From Notospermus geniculatus (Eukaryota > Nemertea > Pilidiophora > Heteronemertea > Lineidae): a stretch of DNA of 64,000 bases. Positions 50,370 to 59,780 of the stretch are shown in pieces; position 1 is the stretch's first letter; the number at the start of each line of letters is the position of its first letter. The DNA lies in contig NMRB01000092.1 of the NCBI GenBank assembly GCA_002633025.1, positions 475,427 through 539,426 of the forward strand, in the 5' to 3' direction. Under the pieces are notes generated by a model. That model made no database searches, was not told where the DNA came from, and worked only from the letters and a program-made list of their open reading frames with translations. The position numbers were made by a program, and so were the translations under genes.

Positions 50370-50800
50370 TGACCCCAACATCTCAGATCAAAAGTAGTCA
50401 GCTCATTTGATTCCTAGCTAGGGTATAAAAACATAAGGATAGAACTTGTTCCTATTGCTCTAGGTGGTTATAGGAGCTGATTTGTGCCATCGGGTAAAAG
50501 TGTGATGGAAAAAATATCAAGTCTGATAAATGATTACTCTAAATTCCCACTTACCTGTCCCATTCCTGAACTCGGAAAAAATGACCAAATCCTAAGTTGA
50601 CGATAGCACACGCTGTCATTCTTTGCTAGACCTGTGAGTGGGACAAGTAAGTGGACAGGACATTACTCTTTCTGACCATACCTCCACCCTATTATATTCA
50701 ACTTAGGATTTAATCACTTTTTCCGAGTTCAGGAATGGGACAGGTAAGTGGGAATTTAGAGTATATGATGGAGGCATCTGAGGTTGAAAATGATTAGATA
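50370..50800. repeat. dispersed repeat shared with 15840-16130, split
   Basis: GTAGTCAGCTCATTTGATTC, AACTTGTTCCTATTGCTCTA and GATGGAGGCATCTGAGG are the inverse of the block at 15.8-16.1 kb. The element at 50535-50762 interrupts it. Confidence 0.6.
50535..50762. mobile_element. MITE, ACTCTAAATTCCCACTTACC ends
   Basis: Arms of about 70 bp are inverted (CTGTCCCATTCCTGAACTCG, AAATCCTAAGTTGA and inverses). Confidence 0.85.
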
Positions 50801-50891
50801 ACGTTTTCTACCTGTAGGGCCTAAGTGACGGCACTCCTCAGTTTGAAAACTCATTTTTGAGTTTCTGAACAGTCCACTTTCCATACTCTGC

Positions 50892-51012
50892 CAGGGTTGG
50901 ACCTACCAATACTTTTTTTAGCCAGAGTAAAGAAAATCCCTATTGTTCAATAGTGTGTTCAATAGGGATTTTCTTTACTTTGGCTAAAAAAGTAATGGTA
51001 GGTCCAACCCTG
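50892..51012. mobile_element. palindromic MITE, CAGGGTTGGACCTACCA ends
   Basis: Nearly perfect 55-bp arms (GGACCTACCAATACTTTTTT, AAAGAAAATCCCTATTG and inverses). TCTGC flanks both sides. Confidence 0.9.
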
Positions 51013-51248
51013 TCTGCCATGTTGCAAACAGTGACACTACTTATAGTACAGAAGAGCCACCTGGAGGTGTAGTTTTCCCTGGATAGCCCCATTAAACCCA
51101 CGTTTTCAGCACACATCGAAAAAAGTGTCAGCTGGGCTCTAATGTATTCAGATAGAGCATAGTACATTTTACACTACACTAACGTCGACGAATGTAAGCA
51201 CCTTCCAAATTGACTAAAGTGCGGCTTTAACTTTGCAGCTACACACCA

Positions 51249-51416
51249 GGACCTCTCTTAGCGGACAACTCTGCCACGAGGACGCTTCTCTATTAAGGAC
51301 ACCAAAATTCAGTCACAAGTTGATCACTTCTATACATTTTAACCTCCGTAATGATGACACCTCTCAATTAAGGACAGCATTTGTCAGTGCTAGTGGTGTC
51401 CTTAATAGAGAGGGTC
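51249..51416. mobile_element. pogo-like MITE, GACCCTCTCTATTAAGGACA end
   Basis: GGACCTCTCTTAGCGGACAA is inverted, with differences, against TGTCCTTAATAGAGAGGGTC. CTCTCTATTAAGGAC-type ends occur in pogo/Tigger elements. It lies directly before the long exon. Confidence 0.6.
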
Positions 51417-51423
51417 CATTGTA

Positions 51424-52430
51424 ATTCGCAGTTTTTCGTCCATCATCGACAGGAGCTGAAGACTATTATCTACAAGTTTCATAAAAGGGTACCCTGTAAA
51501 CCACCCTTGATAACGTTCAAGGCCTGGCAGGCGAAGGACGTGGATCCTGAAGGGAAAATATTGCTATTCCAAAAAACAGCATCCTCGTACTACTATGGAC
51601 TGATACTATATCAAGTGAGCAAAACATCATTCGGTCGTATCCATGAGGACAGGTTCTTTTTCAAACCTACATGTAAAAGCGGTTGCTCACTTAAGCTGTT
51701 TATGCATAAACAATATATCATTATTGGTGTAAGTCGCAGGGGCCGTCATCGCTATTATGTGTACGACTTTAGAAAAAAATCTATAGTAGGCGATTTTCTC
51801 CTTCCAGCCTCAGATCAATGTCTACACGCCCGTGTTATCGATTTGCAAATGGGTGTTCTCGTAAGGGATGAAGTCATCGTGTCGTGTGAGCTTGGCGGAA
51901 GACAGTCAGTCTATGAAATAGTGGAAGTCAACAAAACAGGGAGAATTCAACTGATCCTCACGAAGGGAGTAAAATTCCCATCCACCCATCATACCATATT
52001 CGCATGCAACCACCTTTACACCGCTACGAGTTTGAATAGAAAAATATATGTCACCGTATTTAGGAAGACGAATTTTTCCTTTAAATCTACCAAATATTTT
52101 ATCAAAACTCGCGACGTCATTATGGACAGTAAACGTTTGAGTCTCATGTGTGATGCATCGATAGACTGTGTCTTATTGTTGGGTCTTCCTGGGCCTAAAG
52201 CAGTTGGAATAAAAGAGTACTGCCCAAAACACGGTATGTTTTCTAAAGGACCTCAAAGGATCGACCTTAAGGAAATCAGCGTTGTATTTCCTGGTTTTAA
52301 CAGCGATGTTGACCTACACAATTACGGAATATATCCTACGGATGGGTCGTTTCGGTATTTTGAGCAGTGCAAGCGACCGGGGGCGAGGAGATGTATCAAG
52401 TCTGTAAAGGTGTATAAGAAGTTACCGTGA
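51424..52430 (+). CDS. long exon of an unrecognised gene
   Basis: After a possible acceptor (TAATTCGCAG at about 51432, or CATCATCGACAG at about 51453), a frame of about 330 codons runs to TGA at 52428-52430. It is the longest non-repeat frame in the window besides the receptors. Visible segments: KTIIYKFHKRVPCKPPLITF, FQKTASSYYYGLILYQVSKT, CKSGCSLKLF, HRYYVYDFRKKSIVGDFLLP, VLVRDEVIVSCELGG, VYEIVEVNKTGRIQLILTKG, SIDCVLLLGLPGP and CKRPGARRCIKSVKVYKKLP at the end. Repeated strand-like stretches (YYVYDF, VYEIVEV, IYVTVF) hint at a beta-propeller-like extracellular fold. I do not recognise a family and do not see exon 1; the upstream bases are MITE-derived. It lies convergent with receptor F, and its 3' end abuts the tail array of F. 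Confidence 0.6.
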
Positions 52431-52740
52431 AGGACAACCCTTTATATGTGCGTCTGTGCGTCTAAATCTGGTGCCTGATTTGAGAACAACCCTTTTAACG
52501 TGCGTCTAAATCTGGTCCCTGATTTGAGGACAACCCTTTTAACGGTATCTAAATCTGGTCCCTGCTTTGAGAACAACCGTTTTAACGTGCGTCTAAATCT
52601 GGTCCCTGATTTGAGAACAACCCTTTTAACGTGCGTCTAAATCTGGTCCCTGATTTGAGAACAACCCTTTTAACGTGCGTCTAAATCTGGTCCCTGAATT
52701 GAGAACAACCCTTTAACGTGCGTCTAAATCTGGTACCTGT
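52431..52740. repeat. 44-bp minisatellite, tail of copy F (7 units)
   Basis: Seven units of the TTTGAGAACAACCC plus TTTTAACGTGCGTCTAAATC type. The first is damaged. The last unit, inside the coding region, has lost one T (CCCTTTAACG). It starts right at the stop of the convergent exon 51424-52430. Confidence 0.9.
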
Positions 52741-53769
52741 GAGACAGTAAATATAAAAGTTCAAGCAACTGTTGACCAGGCCAAGGAAGTAAGCGAATTG
52801 TAGGAACATATTGAACGTGCCGCTGTCAATATTATGATTGGAGATATGCTGACGTAATATTCCAACAATCTGCATCAGGGCTCCAGGAACTTCAAGTACA
52901 TTAAAAGTGATGACGACAGCTAAAACCCTGACTGTACCCATCTTTGTTCGTGCACCAGCCTTGCCGCCTGCCTGAGCTGCAAATGATTTGTTCAGAGCTG
53001 CAATCAAGCGATATGAAATAAATATAAGGAATGTTATGGGGAAAAAAGTCGTTATTACCATGTGCAGGTAGACGACATAAATGACCAAAAAATATACATT
53101 CAAGTAAAATGTAACTTTATAGTTCCGAACGGGTATGTGTGTCGCTGTACAGGGGTCGTAGGCCCAGGCAATTTTGTACACAAAAAACCATATAAATCGA
53201 TAGAGAAACGAGAATGTAGCTGTGAGGAGACAAGCGTAACGAGCGTTCCTGATGGTACACAGCGACGCCGCCTTCAGCGGTTTACAGATAGCAATGAATC
53301 GCTCCACCGCCACGAAGACAGTTAAATACACAGACCATGTCTTCGCCATCCACAGAAACGCCCAGAGATAGCCATAAGCCAAAGTCCTAAATACTCTATA
53401 CTCTACTAACACGCCGAAGTAGATAGGGATCCTATCGATTGAACTACACAGAAGACGACACACAAGGAAGAGGCTGTCGGCGACTGCGAGACTGCGGAGA
53501 AAGACTGAGGTCGACGTAAATGGTTTCTCCCTCCCCAACACGACGAAAGACAAACTGTTACTGACTAAACCGATGAATATGGCGACCATGTAAAATGGGA
53601 CGAGTAATAAGAAATAGAACATAGTGAAGTATGAGGTCGTTAGCGGGACGGTTTTGTAGCTGACGCATCTCATTGCTTCAGTGCTTTCGCCGATGGTGGC
53701 GCCCTGTGTCACGCTCACCGATGTCATTTTTTCAGGGCCTGTTTTACGTTTGTGTTTTATCAACGGCAT
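52681..53769 (-). CDS. FMRFamide-receptor-like class A GPCR, copy F
   Basis: Intact. The start common to the family is the Met at 53725-53727 (MTSVSVTQ); the frame also opens 14 codons further up (MPLIKHKRKTGPEK). TM2 LAVADS, VERFIAICKPLKA after TM3, loop 2 YKIAWAYDPCTATHIPVRNY, TM6 LEVPGA, TM7 NSCLNFYIY. Closest to copy A (both have NYKVTFY before TM5). A one-base loss in the tail unit turns GLFSNQ into GCSQFRDQI, so this copy ends sooner and differently. Seven tail units lie beyond the stop. Confidence 0.9.
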   Translation of the reverse strand: MPLIKHKRKTGPEKMTSVSVTQGATIGESTEAMRCVSYKTVPLTTSYFTMFYFLLLVPFYMVAIFIGLVSNSLSFVVLGREKPFTSTSVFLRSLAVADSLFLVCRLLCSSIDRIPIYFGVLVEYRVFRTLAYGYLWAFLWMAKTWSVYLTVFVAVERFIAICKPLKAASLCTIRNARYACLLTATFSFLYRFIWFFVYKIAWAYDPCTATHIPVRNYKVTFYLNVYFLVIYVVYLHMVITTFFPITFLIFISYRLIAALNKSFAAQAGGKAGARTKMGTVRVLAVVITFNVLEVPGALMQIVGILRQHISNHNIDSGTFNMFLQFAYFLGLVNSCLNFYIYCLTGTRFRRTLKGCSQFRDQI

Positions 53770-54910
53770 TCACTGTTGTATGTTCATGTAATCGTTGATT
53801 AACAGGTCGTTTTGACTCGGTTCATTAGTTGCTAGACAGCTACTTAAGGAGGAAATGAAGGACTACACCATCTGGTCGAACACCGGCGTTGTTCCTCTTG
53901 ATTTACTACGAAAGTGTGTTACAGGAATCGTAAATCAATCTTCCACTCTCCGCCGAATCAACGATGGACCTATGAAATCCACCTTGTCCAAACAAGGCCA
54001 TCGACTGCGTCTTTAGCCTTGCCCCAATCATGTAATCTTTTGCTCTAATTCATATTAATTATAAATGAATCTGACCCCTACTTGACCTCCCCTCCGAGCC
54101 AATCAGAACTCGTGAAACAAATCGCCGTTCAGCACTTTCTCTTCTGTTCCCGCAGACATTTGTAACACGGATTTTAATTGGCACATTGATTAGCTTTCGC
54201 ACACCGAGATTGCCTAAGGCGTCTGAGCTCCTTAGAAGCGGGAAATGTGATGGATTCAAACCAGGCGAGATGGGCGTCAGGCCAGATAGACTGGTGAGAA
54301 TCAGATGATGAAATCAACAAGAGTTGTCTCGGAGACCGAATTCATATTCGAGTTTACAATCCAGGGTGCAGTCCGCGCAGCATCAGTTTGGAATTCACAC
54401 TAACTGAAATCTCATTTGTGTGAGTTTCACACAAACTGTAGTCCTATCTGCGATGATTAATGCTTTAGATAAGGCCGAAATTCTGGCCATCATACCAGAA
54501 CAGGAACTTTATGGGAAAAAAGGAACATGCCTTTGGATATCTCTCGCAAGTACGATTTGCCGTTGGTTTCCAAACTAACTGCGGGATCACAGATGAGTGA
54601 AATGGTAACACGGTAGACGTGGATCGTTCGAACGCAGCATGCATGTGCTGGTTGACTTGTTTCAAACTACATTGTACTAACGTAATTGATTAGGTAGGCC
54701 TGCTGGTGTCAGCTGTTTACATACATGTATATCGTGATCTTAGGCAGCAATAATTAACATGTAGTTTAGTGATCGTGTTTCACACACTCCTTGGGGATTA
54801 TGGCTTTTTTTCAAAATAATGACACACGTGTGACATGTGTGATATGTGTCGCATATTTCATACGATTGTTAAAAGTGACAAAGGAAAGTCTTCTGCTACA
54901 TGTATGTATA

Positions 54911-55831
54911 CTCATGGCCAAAAGTAAATGGACAGCAGTTTATCTTGAATATCTCCAAACCAATGGGGTTGAGAAAATTGAATCTTACATATGTAGTAGT
55001 AAATTTTCCTGGCTGTCTAATGGTATCAGCGTCGAAAAAATCCGCTGAAAACCGCATTTGACAGAAGGAATTTTGTAAAGGTATGTTTTTTGCTATTTAT
55101 ATCACTGTGTTCTACTCATCGCGGCCTTTCATAATATTCAAATATTCCGTGTAGAAATGTGATTTTGGGGCACTTTTATCAAAATTATGTTGCCCATGCT
55201 TGCTACACCTTTGACAGAGCCCCTTGACAATGCTTGAACCCAATGGTCATGCCGGTAGATAAAAATCAATGGCAATTGAATAGTATGTGAGATTGACGGG
55301 GTGCCAACAGGCTGTGAATTGGTCAACTATCAGGAATCCACTGAATTGACGCCGCCTGTTATGGAAATTGACACTGCATGACAAACTCGACCTTCAGCCA
55401 CAACTGGGTTTCTTTATTCATTGTGAACGAAAAATGACAACACTTAGTTTTCATTCACCACCACAACTCACATTAGTGCAAAGGCCTGTGTCAAAGGTGT
55501 TGCGCGCGTGGCCAAAAATATTTGGATAAAAGTGCCCCAAAATCACATTTCTACACGGAATATTTGAAATTCCAGGATATTTTATGAAAGACCTCGATGA
55601 GTAGAACACAGTGATATAAAAATTTTGAATGAAATCATGCAAATAAAAAAGTAGCAAAAACACACCTTTACAAAATTCCTTCTGCCCAATGCGGTTTTCA
55701 GCGGATTTTTTCGACGCTGACACCATTAGATAGCCAGGAAAATTTACCACCACATATGTCGGATTTAATTTTCTTCACCCCATTGGTTTGTAGATGTTCA
55801 AGATAAACTGCTGTCCATTTACTTTTGGCTA
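54911..55831. mobile_element. TIR element with about 300-bp arms, GGCCAAAAGTAAATGG ends
   Basis: ATGGCCAAAAGTAAATGGAC is inverted against CCATTTACTTTTGGC. Arms run through AACCAATGGGG, TCAGCGTCGAAAAAATCCGC, GAATTTTGTAAAGGT and AATGTGATTTTGGGGCACTT with inverses. Ends of the GGCCAAAAGT type are seen in Tc1-like elements. No transposase frame. Confidence 0.75.
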
Positions 55832-55863
55832 TGGTACTCACGTCTTCTCCCTTCTCTCCTTAA

Positions 55864-56586
55864 GGGCAAGTCGTCGTTTGACATTTTCATATTGCTTGAA
55901 TTGAGAAAAGCAATAAAGACACCTCCAGTTGACCGTTTTTATGGTCCAATGTGATCACTGTGCTTTATAGAAACAGAAAATGAGCAAAGTCCCAAGAATT
56001 ACAGCTTAATTTCATTACATAATCAATAACAAAGAAATTCTCCAAATATGAAAAACAGGTACAATTTTCTCAGAGAAGAAGCATGTAAATGACACACTCA
56101 GGGAGTGGTAGCAATGTCACAAACCCATAGAACCTGGGGTGGCAAGGGTGTCTAGACCAGCACTTCATAGACACCATACATGCTCAGTACATTAGAAGAG
56201 AACCAGGAAGTAAAATCCAGATCCAATATGGCCACCCTGTTTTGGACTAATTGGCATCATTCATGAAATTCACTTGTGGAGTACTCTATATCTTTCGAAA
56301 ATATTGCTACCAAAAGGGGTGGACTGGGTAGAAAAAACCTCGAACTTTATGATAAGCAAGGTGTTTGACCTTCAAAATGTATCATTTCGTGGGAAAGTGT
56401 TCCGACAACTAGTCTTTTGTTTCAGCTTATTAGCCAATTAGTGCATTCTAAAACCCGTCTCATTCAATTCCTTTCGACTGATAGACCCCGCAGGTGCCTT
56501 CACTTTCGTCATACAACTTGTACTTTTATGGTATTTTGACATGTTTTATTTCCAATGCTCCAAAAATTCACAACGTCGGCTTGCCC
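55864..56586. mobile_element. piggyBac-type MITE, GGGCAAGTCGTCG ends
   Basis: GGGCAAGTCGTCGTTTGAC is inverted, imperfectly, against CACAACGTCGGCTTGCCC. TTAA flanks at 55860-55863 and 56587-56590. The target is the same TTAA (CTCCTTAAGACG in other flanks) used at 47800-47803 by a different element. Confidence 0.8.
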
Positions 56587-56636
56587 TTAAGACGTTTTGT
56601 TAGGAAGTTCACAATTTTTTTTAAATCCGATATTTA

Positions 56637-57445
56637 GTCTCCGCCACGCCACGTAGTGGCCGAGCGGAGACTCTTGTGTTAGCTAGGAAACTTTCTCGGC
56701 CACTTTCTCGGCCCAAACCAACCTCACACCAGGAGGCTTACGTGCCTATGCGTGTGTGCATTCTGCAGTGCTTCACGGGCTCCTTGCAGTGTCGTAATTT
56801 TATCACCATATAACACGAAGTTTCGACGAAACTGTCTTTCAATAAAATATTCCGGTGTCAGGATTTGTGACTACTAGTATTCTTTCATTTCCACGTCGGG
56901 TGTATGTTGTTTAATTTATCCATGCTGATGTTTACGACGATGTTTTGCGCCACGACTGCCGTATGATCCCAGCCTGACAACATGCACATGACATGGACGA
57001 CATGCTAACGAACATGACCAACATCCAACTCGGCTAGGCCTATATCCGCCATGTCCTCGGCCCATATCCCCCATTTCCCGATCGGCATTCTGTTTTTTGG
57101 TAGGCCCTAACGAAACTGTCATTCCTTTTGACCTTTTGGCCACAAAAAGCAACTGTCCGAGGACATGGCGGGATGGGGATGGTGTCCGAGAATAGGACCG
57201 CCGTCACTGAAAAATCTATTCTCGGACACTTTTGGAAGTCAAATTGCGCGAGGCAGAGTGGATTAAAATACATCAAATAAACAGTTTCCGGTTCAGTTTA
57301 CGTCACTTTCATCAATAAAACCTTACATTCGTTCTTTCATGTGGTATTGCGGGTCAAAATTGGCCGTGCATGTCTCTTATAGGCCTAGTGTGACATGCGA
57401 CGCGTGGCGGAGACTCCAGAGTCTGCATGCAGACTCAACTGACAA
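56637..57445. mobile_element. inserted element, GTCTCCGCCACGC ends
   Basis: GTCTCCGCCACGC (56637-56649) is inverted against GCGTGGCGGAGAC (57402-57414). The left end is also a hairpin (GTCTCCGC to GCGGAGAC, 56637-56672). The other flanks are continuous here (GATATTTTGTACATAATC). Confidence 0.65.
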
Positions 57446-57629
57446 CTCTAGTTTGTACATAATTTGGCACGCGAGTCAATCTGCGTTAAGAACATTTGAC
57501 CTACAGAATAATTCAACTCACGTGCGTCTCACTTTGCTCCCTGTGTGCAATGAATATACTGTAACGAGGCCAAGGAAGTAAAAGGATTGTTGTCCCTTTA
57601 CCTGTAGTGACATAAAGCTAAAAACACAT

Positions 57630-57773
57630 AGATGCGGTTCGTGCTCCGCTGCGGCAAACGTAGGGAAGGTTTTAAAGTTGACTGACCCAATGCTGCTCGA
57701 CCCGTCATTCAGCCGGCTGAGTCGATTTTAAAAACACCCCCACGTTTGCTGCACCGGAGCACGAACCGCATCT
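57630..57773. mobile_element. MITE, AGATGCGGTTCGTGCTCCG ends
   Basis: Outer arms AGATGCGGTTCGTGCTCCG and the exact inverse. The core (TTTTAAAGTTGACTGACCCA, GTCATTCAGCCGGCTGAGTC, TTTTAAAAACACCCC) is homologous to the core of 3251-3392. Confidence 0.8.
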
Positions 57774-57775
57774 AT

Positions 57776-58213
57776 AGGTGCGTTCACACTGGTCATTTAA
57801 AACGTCTTGAAATCATCTTGAAGCCTTAAAGCGGTTTAGGGTGCCACACTAGAGTGTCTTTAAAACCCTCTCAAGCCGTTTTAACAAGACCAGTTCTTGA
57901 GGTGTTTTCAAGTCGACTTCAAACAGTTTCAGTTTGTTTTCTTCGGGTAAACCTTCGTGCTGACCAATTCCCGACCGGCCGGCCAATAAAAAGTGTTGTA
58001 CGCATGCGTAGCAGCTTTGTCCATGGGCGCATCCATCTTGGATTTTAATTGACCATACCATTTATAGATGGCAGACCAGTCTAAAAACGATTTAGAAATC
58101 CTTTCGAAATGCACAGTGTGGCGCAAACAGGCGCAAGTGTCTTAACTCAAAACGTCCTCCGTAAAACGTTCTGCGGAAGACGGCTTCAAGTCGGTTTTAG
58201 TGTGAACACAGCT
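57776..58213. mobile_element. MITE, GTGCGTTCACACTGGTC ends
   Basis: GTTCACACTGG and TTAGTGTGAACACAGC are inverted, with AAAACGTCTTGAAATC/GACGGCTTCAAGTCGGTTTT inner words. The interior includes CAATAAAAAGTGTTGTACGC, close to words in other MITEs of this style. Confidence 0.55.
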
Positions 58214-58344
58214 TATGTGTTTTAGCTTAATGATCGGAGATGTACTGAGTTACGGAAGTCGAACAATTGAATTAAAGGCGTTAGGAATTTCAGGAAGAAT
58301 AAAAGTGATGACGACGGCAAACACCCTAACTGTGCCATCTTTGC

Positions 58345-59442
58345 TCATGGGTGAATTGCTTCCACATTCCGAGTTCCGAATCCCTGATTTGAGAACAACC
58401 CTTTCAACGTGCGTCTAAATCTGGTCCCTGTGAGACAGTAAATAAAAAAGTTCAAGCAACTGTTGACCAGGCCAAGGAGGTAAGACAATTCTAGGAACAT
58501 ACGGAACGCGTCGCTCTCAATATTAGGATTGGAGACATACTGACTTATTGCAACAATCTGCACTACGGCTCCAGGAAGTTCAAGTACATTAAAAGTGATG
58601 ACGACAGCTAAAACCCTGACTGTACCCGTCTTTGTTCGTGCACCAGCCTTGCCGCCTGACTGACCCGAAACTGATTTGTTCAGAGCTGCTATCAAGCGAT
58701 ATGAAATAAATATAAGGAATGTTATGGGGAAAAAAGTCGTCATCACCATATGCAGGTAGGTGACATAAATGACAAAAAAATATACATTCGAGTAAAATGC
58801 AACTTGATTGTTCTGAACGGGTATGAGTGTCGCTGTACAGGGATCGTAGGCCCAGGTAACTTTGTTCACGAAAAACCATACAAATCGATAGAGAAAAGAG
58901 AATGTAGCTGTGAGGAGACAAGCGTAACGTGCGTTCCTGATGGTACACAGCGACGACGCCTTCAGCGGTTTACAGACAGCAATGAATCGCTCTGCCGCCA
59001 CGAACACAGTTAAATACACAGACCATGTCTTCGCCATCCACAGAAACGCCCAGATATAGCCATAAGCCAAAGTTCTAAATACCATATACTCTACAAACAC
59101 TCCTAAGTACTCAGGAATCCGAGGGAGTGAACTAAATAAAAGACGGCAAACAAGGAAGAGGCTGTCGGCGACTGCGAGACTGCGGAGAAAGACTGAGGTC
59201 GACGTAAATGTCTTCTCCCTCCCCAACACGACGAAAGACAAACAGTTACCGACTAAACCGATGCATATGGCGACCATGTAAAGTGGGATGAACAACAAGA
59301 AATAGAACATAGTAATGTGTGAGGTCGTCGGCGGGACGTATTTGTACCTGAAGCATCTCATTGCTTCAGTGCTTTCGCCCTCGGTGGCGTCCTGTGTCAC
59401 GCTCACCGATGTCATTTTTTCAGCGCTTTGAGTGTTTATCAA
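58345..59442 (-). CDS. FMRFamide-receptor-like class A GPCR, copy G
   Basis: Intact. The common start is the Met at 59413-59415 (MTSVSVTQ), with nine extra codons open upstream. N-terminus RYKYVPPTTSHITMFYF, TM2 LAVADS, VAAERFIAVCKPLKA after TM3, loop 2 NKVTWAYDPCTATLIPVQNN, TM6 VLELPGAV, TM7 LGLVNSCLNFFIY. Closest to copy E. Only one tail unit is present, so the frame leaves it and enters remnant 5, ending GFGTRNVEAIHP. It is the first copy in transcription order. Confidence 0.9.
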   Translation of the reverse strand: MINTQSAEKMTSVSVTQDATEGESTEAMRCFRYKYVPPTTSHITMFYFLLFIPLYMVAICIGLVGNCLSFVVLGREKTFTSTSVFLRSLAVADSLFLVCRLLFSSLPRIPEYLGVFVEYMVFRTLAYGYIWAFLWMAKTWSVYLTVFVAAERFIAVCKPLKASSLCTIRNARYACLLTATFSFLYRFVWFFVNKVTWAYDPCTATLIPVQNNQVAFYSNVYFFVIYVTYLHMVMTTFFPITFLIFISYRLIAALNKSVSGQSGGKAGARTKTGTVRVLAVVITFNVLELPGAVVQIVAISQYVSNPNIESDAFRMFLELSYLLGLVNSCLNFFIYCLTGTRFRRTLKGLFSNQGFGTRNVEAIHP

Positions 59443-59539
59443 CGGCGTTCACTGTTGTATATACATGTGATCGTTGATTAACAGGTTGTTTTGACTCGGT
59501 TCATCACTTGCTAGAGAGCATACTTAAAGAGGAAATGAA

Positions 59540-59780
59540 GCGCCTGATAGCCTAGTGGTTATCACGTCCGCTTAGCAAGCGGCAGGTCTCGGGTTCGAAT
59601 CCAGCCCGGGCCACAATGGGATTTCATTCCCGGCTCTTCAGTAAGCCGTGGTGCCTTGTACCTTGTGTCTTTGCAAGGGCAAGTAAAAGACATCAGTAGC
59701 TTGTGATGGCCTCCTCCGTACTTAGCAGGGCCAATAATGCTATAGCGTCGGCCCTGACGGAAAAATGAATACAAAAAAAG
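59540..59780 (+). mobile_element. tRNA-Ala-like SINE
   Basis: The head (about 59545-59613) has an A-box-like TAGCCTAGTGGTTA, an anticodon arm CCGC-TTAGCAA-GCGG with AGC (Ala) and the B box GGTTCGAATCC. The acceptor arm does not pair well. A body of about 160 bp ends in TGAATACAAAAAAA. Other flanks show the empty site (GAGGAAATGAAGG-CCTACACC). Confidence 0.8.

Larger units (their letters stand above)
53770..57530. repeat. conserved 5' flank of copy F, with three insertions
   Basis: Flank pieces at 53770-54910, 55832-55863, 56587-56636 and 57446-57530 together follow the flank of copies B and C. GCCAATCAGAACTCGTGAAA is at about 54098. The interruptions are the elements at 54911-55831, 55864-56586 and 56637-57445. 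Confidence 0.75.
57614..58229. mobile_element. outer element AAAGCTAAAAACACATA holding two MITEs
   Basis: AAAGCTAAAAACACATA at 57614 is inverted against TATGTGTTTTAGCTTA ending at 58229. Inside are the MITE at 57630-57773 and a TTCACACT-ended element at 57776-58213. Confidence 0.55.
57531..58372 (-). pseudogene. fossil receptor TM6-TM7 remnant 5, interrupted
   Basis: Pieces at 57531-57608 (ACGAGGCCAAGGAAGTAAAA) and 58230-58345 (GATCGGAGATGTACTGAGTT, AAAAGTGATGACGACGGCAA) form the same remnant as 1-4. The interruption is 57614-58229. The frame of receptor G ends just inside it. Confidence 0.75.

Noticed and set aside
28701-54259. Minus-strand frames in the receptor 5' flanks (28701, 32958, 37400, 54059 and the group near 29039, 33293, 37803, 47332, 54465, 61503)
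   Set aside because: Copies change frame and length between units, which is not expected of a coding exon. Treated as promoter or UTR sequence.
54791-55048. 85-codon plus-strand frame beside receptor F
   Set aside because: It spans the junction of receptor flank and the arm of a TIR element, and the inverted arm does not preserve the frame.
27849-59013. Six plus-strand frames of 87 codons, one in each receptor copy (27849, 31974, 36415, 43596, 53062, 58750)
   Set aside because: They are antisense to the TM3-TM5 region. Their equal length reflects near-identical receptor DNA, and their changes follow the receptor's codon positions. No start context or other support.
59545-59613. A functional tRNA-Ala gene
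   Set aside because: A and B boxes and the anticodon arm are good, but the acceptor arm does not pair and the sequence continues into a SINE body with an A-rich tail.
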